Shown: piece after piece, positions 60,491 through 64,000 of the stretch
Position numbering within the stretch: position 1 is the first letter of the stretch
Layout: each line of letters begins with the position of its first letter
Source: Microbacterium sp. LWH7-1.2
Lineage (GTDB): Bacteria > Actinomycetota > Actinomycetes > Actinomycetales > Microbacteriaceae
Assembly (NCBI RefSeq): GCF_038397755.1
Contig: NZ_CP151637.1
Coordinates: 4,154,001-4,218,000 of the forward strand
Reading direction: 5' to 3'
DNA length: 64,000 nucleotides
Program-made: the position numbers and the translations under genes
The notes under the pieces: generated by a model
The model's input: the letters and a program-made list of their open reading frames with translations, nothing else
What the model was told of the DNA's origin: nothing
The model's database searches: none

Positions 60491-61483
60491 TCAGCTCATC
60501 GCGCGAAGGCGTTCCAGCAGTGGCCCGGCCGCCTCGGCGAGGAACCGGTCCTGCGCCTCGTCGCCGATCTGCACCAGGGCGATGTCGGTGAAGCCCGCCT
60601 CGAGATAGGGACGCACGCTCTCTGCGAGCTCGTCGAGGTCCGGCCCGCACGCGATGGACTCCGCCACGTCCTCCGGGCGCACGAACTTGCTCGCGGCCTC
60701 GAAGCCCGCCGGCGTGGTGAGGTCGGCGTTGACAGGCCAGCCTCCGCCGAACCACCGGAACTGCTCGTGAGCGCGCTCGACGGCGGTGGTCTTGTCGGGG
60801 TCCCACGAGACGGCCACCTGCCCGATCTTGCGTGACGTGCCGCGGGTGCCGGGCCGGGCGTCCGCCGTGCGAGCCTCGTCCCACAGTTCCACCAGCTCGG
60901 GTCGTGGCTCGACGGCGATCATATGGTCCGCCAGCGGTGCGAACGATCCGATCGACTCCTCGCCCGACACGGCCACGCCGATCTCGACCGGCGTGTCGGG
61001 CGCATCCCAGATCCGCGCGGAGTCCACGCGGAAATGCTCGCCGACGTAGGTGAGCAGCCGGCCGGTGTGCAGCTCGCGGATGATCTCGATCGCCTCGACG
61101 AGCCTGTCCTGACGGACGTCGACGTTGGGCCAGCCCTCGCCGACGACGTGCTCGTTGAGACTCTCACCCGAGCCCAGCCCGAGCAGGAACCGGCCCTCGC
61201 TGAGGATCTGGAGGGTCGCCGCCTTCTGGGCGACGACAGCCGGATGGTACCGCATCGTGGGGCACGTCACGTAGGTCATCAGCTCGACGCGCGAGGTCGC
61301 GTGGGCGACCGCGCCGAGCACGGTCCACGCGTACGGCGAGTGCCCCTGGCTCACGAGCCAGAGGGAGTAGTGGTCGCTCGAGACCTCGAAGTCGTAACCC
61401 GCCTCCTCCGCGGCCTGGGCGTACCGCACCAGTTCGCGAGGTCCGCTCTGCTCGCCCATCAAGGTGTGTCCGAATCGCACCAT
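60491..61483 (-). CDS. LLM-class F420-dependent oxidoreductase (G6PDH-like)
   Basis: A 330-residue luciferase-like TIM-barrel protein: VRFGHTLMGEQSGPRELVRYA, WTVLGAVAHATSRVELMTYVTCP (in part), GRFLLGLGSGESLNEHVVGEGWP, and VAVSGEESIGSFAPLADHMIAV. The pattern fits the F420-dependent glucose-6-phosphate dehydrogenase-like family. AGAGGGA precedes the ATG at 61483; an upstream in-frame start lacks one. Substrate unknown. Confidence 0.87.
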   Translation of the reverse strand: MVRFGHTLMGEQSGPRELVRYAQAAEEAGYDFEVSSDHYSLWLVSQGHSPYAWTVLGAVAHATSRVELMTYVTCPTMRYHPAVVAQKAATLQILSEGRFLLGLGSGESLNEHVVGEGWPNVDVRQDRLVEAIEIIRELHTGRLLTYVGEHFRVDSARIWDAPDTPVEIGVAVSGEESIGSFAPLADHMIAVEPRPELVELWDEARTADARPGTRGTSRKIGQVAVSWDPDKTTAVERAHEQFRWFGGGWPVNADLTTPAGFEAASKFVRPEDVAESIACGPDLDELAESVRPYLEAGFTDIALVQIGDEAQDRFLAEAAGPLLERLRAMS

Positions 61484-61655
61484 CGTGTCCCTCTGCTTCC
61501 GCCTCGCGTCGCGCCGCCCGGTCAGCGGTCGCCCTCCGGACGATACGAACGAACGCGCGGCGTCGCCCGGGGATTGCGACCTCGACTCACGGGTGCTATC
61601 CGCGACCGTCACCCGCGCATGCGCGAGAGGGCTGTCGTGCCGTCGGTGCCCGGAC

Positions 61656-61661
61656 TAGCGT
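61656..61661 (+). promoter_or_regulatory. -10 box TAGCGT with a short leader
   Basis: TAGCGT lies 32 bases before the ATG at 61694, and GGAGG (61684-61688) provides a normal ribosome site, so this gene is not leaderless. Confidence 0.45.
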
Positions 61662-61693
61662 GGGGCCGACCGCACGTCCCATCGGAGGTTCGC

Positions 61694-62317
61694 ATGTCAG
61701 TCGTCGCCACGATGTCGCTCTCGCTCGACGGGATCGGTGCCGGAGTCAACCAGACGGAGGAGCGCCCGTTCGGCGAGGTGCCCGAGAACGCGCTGCACCG
61801 CTGGATGTTCGAGACGCCCGACGAGAACCGTGCCGAGATCGACGCGATCGTCTCCGCCGGCGCGTACATCATGGGGCGCCACATGTTCGGTCCCGTACGC
61901 GGCGAGTGGGACCGCGACTGGCGCGGATGGTGGGGCGCCGATCCCCCCTACCACGCCCCGGTCTTCGTCCTCACCCATTACCCTCGGGAGTCCGTCGAGA
62001 TGGAGGGCGGCACCACCTTCCACTTCGTCACCGACGGCATCCACGCGGCCCTCGATCGGGCGCGGGAGGCTGCGGGCGACCGCGACATCCATGTGGCCGG
62101 AGGCGTGTCGACCACGAACTCCTATCTGGCCGCCGGCCTGATCGACGAGCTGATGCTGCAGATCTCGCCGAGCATCGTCGGCACCGGGCTGCGCCTGCTC
62201 GACGGGATCGGTCCCGTCCGGCTCGAGCAGATCTCGGGCCGGTCGGCGTCGCTCGTCACGCACGTGCGGTACCGGGTGCTCCCCGGCGGCTTCGCCGAAT
62301 CCGCGGATTCTGCGTGA
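61694..62317 (+). CDS. RibD-C/dihydrofolate reductase-family protein
   Basis: A 207-residue DHFR-fold protein: MSVVATMSLSLDGIGAG, AGAYIMGRHMFGPVRGEW, PVFVLTHYPRESVEMEGGTTFHF (parts) and DIHVAGGVSTTNSYLAAGLIDELML, then SPSIVGTGLRLLDG. This is the YyaP/YwjB-like group annotated as dihydrofolate reductase family, whose substrates are mostly unknown. The stop overlaps the next gene (GTGA). Confidence 0.87.
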   Translation: MSVVATMSLSLDGIGAGVNQTEERPFGEVPENALHRWMFETPDENRAEIDAIVSAGAYIMGRHMFGPVRGEWDRDWRGWWGADPPYHAPVFVLTHYPRESVEMEGGTTFHFVTDGIHAALDRAREAAGDRDIHVAGGVSTTNSYLAAGLIDELMLQISPSIVGTGLRLLDGIGPVRLEQISGRSASLVTHVRYRVLPGGFAESADSA

Positions 62318-63402
62318 CGGCGCACCGGCTCACTCGCGATCAGGCGCGGCGCATCGTGGTCCGCGCGCAGCTGCTCGATGCCGAGAGGCCGGGCGACGTC
62401 GTCGAGGTCGCCGAGCAGCTCGGCTACATCAAGATCGACCCGACCGCGACGATCGCGCCGTGCGAGCACACTGTGCTGTGGTCGCGGATCGGCTGGTCGT
62501 ACGAACCCGGGCAGCTGCGCAAGGTCGTGGAGGACGACCGTCTTCTCTTCGAGTTCGACGGCACGTTCCGCCCCATGAGCCTGCTGCCGCTGATGCTGCC
62601 CGCGATGCGCCGGTGGCCGCAGCGCGAGAGCAGCCGGCAGTGGCTCGAGGCGAACGCCGGCTTCCGTGAGGATGTGCTTGCGCGACTGCGCGCCGAAGGA
62701 CCGCTGCTCGCGAGCGAGATCCCCGATACCGCGCAGGTGAGCCGTGCGCCGGACGGCTGGTCGGGGACGAACCAGGTGCCCCACATGCTGGACTTCCTGC
62801 TCCGTCAGGGAGAGGTGGCGGTCACGGGCCGCGAAGGTCGCCATCGGGTGTGGGATCTCGCTGAGCGCGTGTACCCGCAGGACCTGCCGGAATACGGCGA
62901 CGACGAGGCCGCCGCGCTCCTGGCGGCACGCAGACTGCAGTCCGCCGGTCTCACGAAGCCGCACTGGTTCTGGAGCGGCGTCGCGAAGGACACCGGCGAA
63001 CCCGCCGTCGTCGAGGGCAGCACGACGAAGTACCGGGTCGACCCCGAGGCGCTGGCCGCTCTCGAAGAGGAGGACGCCGGAGGCCGGGTCGCCTTCCTGA
63101 ACCCGTACGACAGCCTGCTCTTCGACCGGAAGCGCCTCGAGGAGCTCTTCGCGTTCACCTACGTGCTCGAGCAGTTCAAACCGAAGGCGCAGCGCCGGTA
63201 CGGTTTCTTCGCGCACCCGATCCTCATGGGCGACCGGTTCGTCGGGATGCTGGACGCCGAGGTCGCCCGCGATCGCGAGGTGCTCAGGGTGAACGCGATC
63301 CATGAGTTCCTGCCGTTCGAGCCGGAGGAATCCGAGATGGTCCGCGCCGAGATCTCCGAACTCGCGGAGTGGCTCGGTGTCTCAGTCACGGGACTGCCCT
63401 GA
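62314..63402 (+). CDS. YcaQ/AlkZ-like winged-helix protein (HTH_42)
   Basis: A 362-residue protein of the YcaQ/AlkZ DNA glycosylase superfamily, made of tandem winged helices. VAEQLGYIKIDPTATIAPCEHTVLWSR aligns with the active-site region (parts given), FEFDGTFRPMSLLPLMLPAM, and VAFLNPYDSLLFDRKRLEELF and MLDAEVARDREVLRVNAIH are typical. The QxD motif of YcaQ reads K40-I41-D42 here, so the catalytic Gln is replaced by Lys. GTG start overlaps the upstream stop. Crosslink-repair activity should not be assumed. Confidence 0.82.
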   Translation: MTAHRLTRDQARRIVVRAQLLDAERPGDVVEVAEQLGYIKIDPTATIAPCEHTVLWSRIGWSYEPGQLRKVVEDDRLLFEFDGTFRPMSLLPLMLPAMRRWPQRESSRQWLEANAGFREDVLARLRAEGPLLASEIPDTAQVSRAPDGWSGTNQVPHMLDFLLRQGEVAVTGREGRHRVWDLAERVYPQDLPEYGDDEAAALLAARRLQSAGLTKPHWFWSGVAKDTGEPAVVEGSTTKYRVDPEALAALEEEDAGGRVAFLNPYDSLLFDRKRLEELFAFTYVLEQFKPKAQRRYGFFAHPILMGDRFVGMLDAEVARDREVLRVNAIHEFLPFEPEESEMVRAEISELAEWLGVSVTGLP

Positions 63403-63441
63403 ACGGGCCCGAGCGCTGCGACCGGACCGACCTCGGCCGAG

Positions 63442-63777
63442 TCAGGGCACGCGGTTCGACACCGTCAGGAGCACGACGGCGTCTTCCAGCGCCGCGAGGC
63501 TGTGGCGCTGCGGCGGGACCGTGAGGTGATCACCGGATGCCCCGTCCCAGGCGTCGTCGCCGGCGATGAGTCGCACGCGCCCTCGGAGCACCTGCAGCGT
63601 GGCCTCGTGGGGGCTCTCGTGCTCAGCAAGCTCGTGTCCGGCGCGCAGCGCGATGACCGTCTCGCGCAGGGCGTGCTCATGACCGCCGCGGATGGTCCGC
63701 GCGGCGCGCCCGCTCGAGGCCTCGCGCGCCTTCGCCGTCAGGTCGTCGATCAGATCGGCCAGATCCGTGCTGTCCAT
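63442..63777 (-). CDS. Cupin-domain protein
   Basis: A 111-residue single-domain cupin: TVIALRAGHELAEHESPHEATLQVLRGRVRL (in part), then GDHLTVPPQRHSLAALEDAVVLLTV. His residues in EHESPHEATL and the PPQRHS motif are the metal-binding cupin positions. The ATG at 63777 is chosen because GGAGG lies 8 bases upstream; starts at 63792 and 63795 have none at a usable distance. Ligand unknown. Confidence 0.8.
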   Translation of the reverse strand: MDSTDLADLIDDLTAKAREASSGRAARTIRGGHEHALRETVIALRAGHELAEHESPHEATLQVLRGRVRLIAGDDAWDGASGDHLTVPPQRHSLAALEDAVVLLTVSNRVP

Positions 63778-63915
63778 CCGCGTCGCCTCCATCACCTCGA
63801 CAGGCCGGAGTCTACCCGCGCAGGTCGCCGTGGAGACAGGTCCGCATCCGCACGGCGCCCCACGCCGTCGAGATCAGCTCAGCGATTCGGCCGAGTACAC
63901 CCCGAACGAAGCGGC

Positions 63916-64000
63916 TCAGTGGCCTCGCATCGTCTGCCGCGGCGAGCGTCCATACGCCTCGCGGTAGTGGCGGGCGAACCGCGATCCACTGGCGAATCCC
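63916..64000 (-). CDS. AraC-family regulator, C-terminal end only
   Basis: Reading the minus strand from the window edge gives GFASGSRFARHYREAYGRSP followed by RQTMRGH and a TGA at 63916-63918. This is the second helix-turn-helix and closing motif of AraC/XylS regulators (GFxSxSxFxRxFRxxxGxSP). Twenty-seven residues are inside the window; the rest lies beyond base 64000, so nothing can be said of its ligand domain. Confidence 0.8.
   Translation of the reverse strand, partial: GFASGSRFARHYREAYGRSPRQTMRGH

Noticed and set aside
1..64000. tRNA, rRNA or tmRNA genes
   Set aside because: I looked for the conserved T-loop and acceptor patterns and found none that fold; a covariance-model search (tRNAscan, Infernal) would be decisive.
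1..64000. CRISPR array, prophage or transposase
   Set aside because: No regularly spaced identical repeats, integrase, transposase or phage structural genes are visible; the only repeats are the short palindromic elements listed.
1..64000. GGATGC as a polar chromosome-segregation (KOPS-like) motif
   Set aside because: Both orientations are about equally frequent by hand tally in this window, so there is no local polarity; only a whole-replichore analysis could revive the idea.

Overview
The window is chromosomal DNA from a very GC-rich actinobacterium. Family content suggests a member of the Microbacteriaceae, probably Microbacterium or a close relative: an F420-type oxidoreductase, cydABDC, PadR and HxlR regulators, DUF2510 and DUF2200 proteins. 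Gene density is high. Many genes overlap by GTGA or ATGA, and many start at the mRNA 5' end. The genus is an inference; no rRNA or tRNA gene is present to test it.

Bases 1-14717 are dominated by molybdenum. After the end of a PAP2 phosphatase, a HerA-like ATPase and a DUF305-like protein comes a FdhF/YdeP-type molybdoenzyme with mog and moaE on the + strand. The operon moeB(rhodanese)-moeA-moaC-mobA-DUF6457-moaD converges on it. An HTH-TOBE regulator and modABC follow. moaA and fdhD lie 10 kb further on (24787-26821). Together these supply molybdate import, nearly the whole cofactor pathway and the sulfur-transfer factor for a formate-dehydrogenase-like enzyme. Between the two molybdenum blocks sits the cytochrome bd system. 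cydDC and cydAB face the same way but are separated by a membrane-anchored esterase gene on the other strand. cydD carries two in-frame copies of a palindromic REP-like element; a third copy lies behind modC.

Bases 26835-43998 hold a Cys/His-rich winged-helix regulator, an amidase, trhO, small membrane proteins, a four-gene osmoprotectant-type ABC importer, a flavin disulfide oxidoreductase, a PadR regulator with a palindromic operator, an ABC1 kinase, a DUF1345 protein, a 6-phosphogluconate dehydrogenase, a GyrI-like protein and msrBA.

Bases 44196-64000 hold an EEP phosphodiesterase with a DUF2238-like partner, a SulP transporter, a trehalose-synthase-like GH13 enzyme, an OatA-like acyltransferase, a quinone reductase, a secreted APF-type wall hydrolase, an M18 aminopeptidase, a CoA-type Nudix hydrolase, a PPOX-fold protein, a divergent QorB/HxlR pair, a glycosyltransferase, an F420-type oxidoreductase, a DHFR-like protein, a YcaQ-like protein, a cupin and the tail of an AraC regulator.

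Three sequence-level patterns cross the window. First, a TANNNT -10 box lies 6 or 7 bases before the start codon of about twenty genes (leaderless transcription). Second, the motif GGATGC/GCATCC is very frequent. Third, several terminator hairpins between convergent genes are built from that motif. I saw no CRISPR array, prophage, transposase, rRNA or tRNA.
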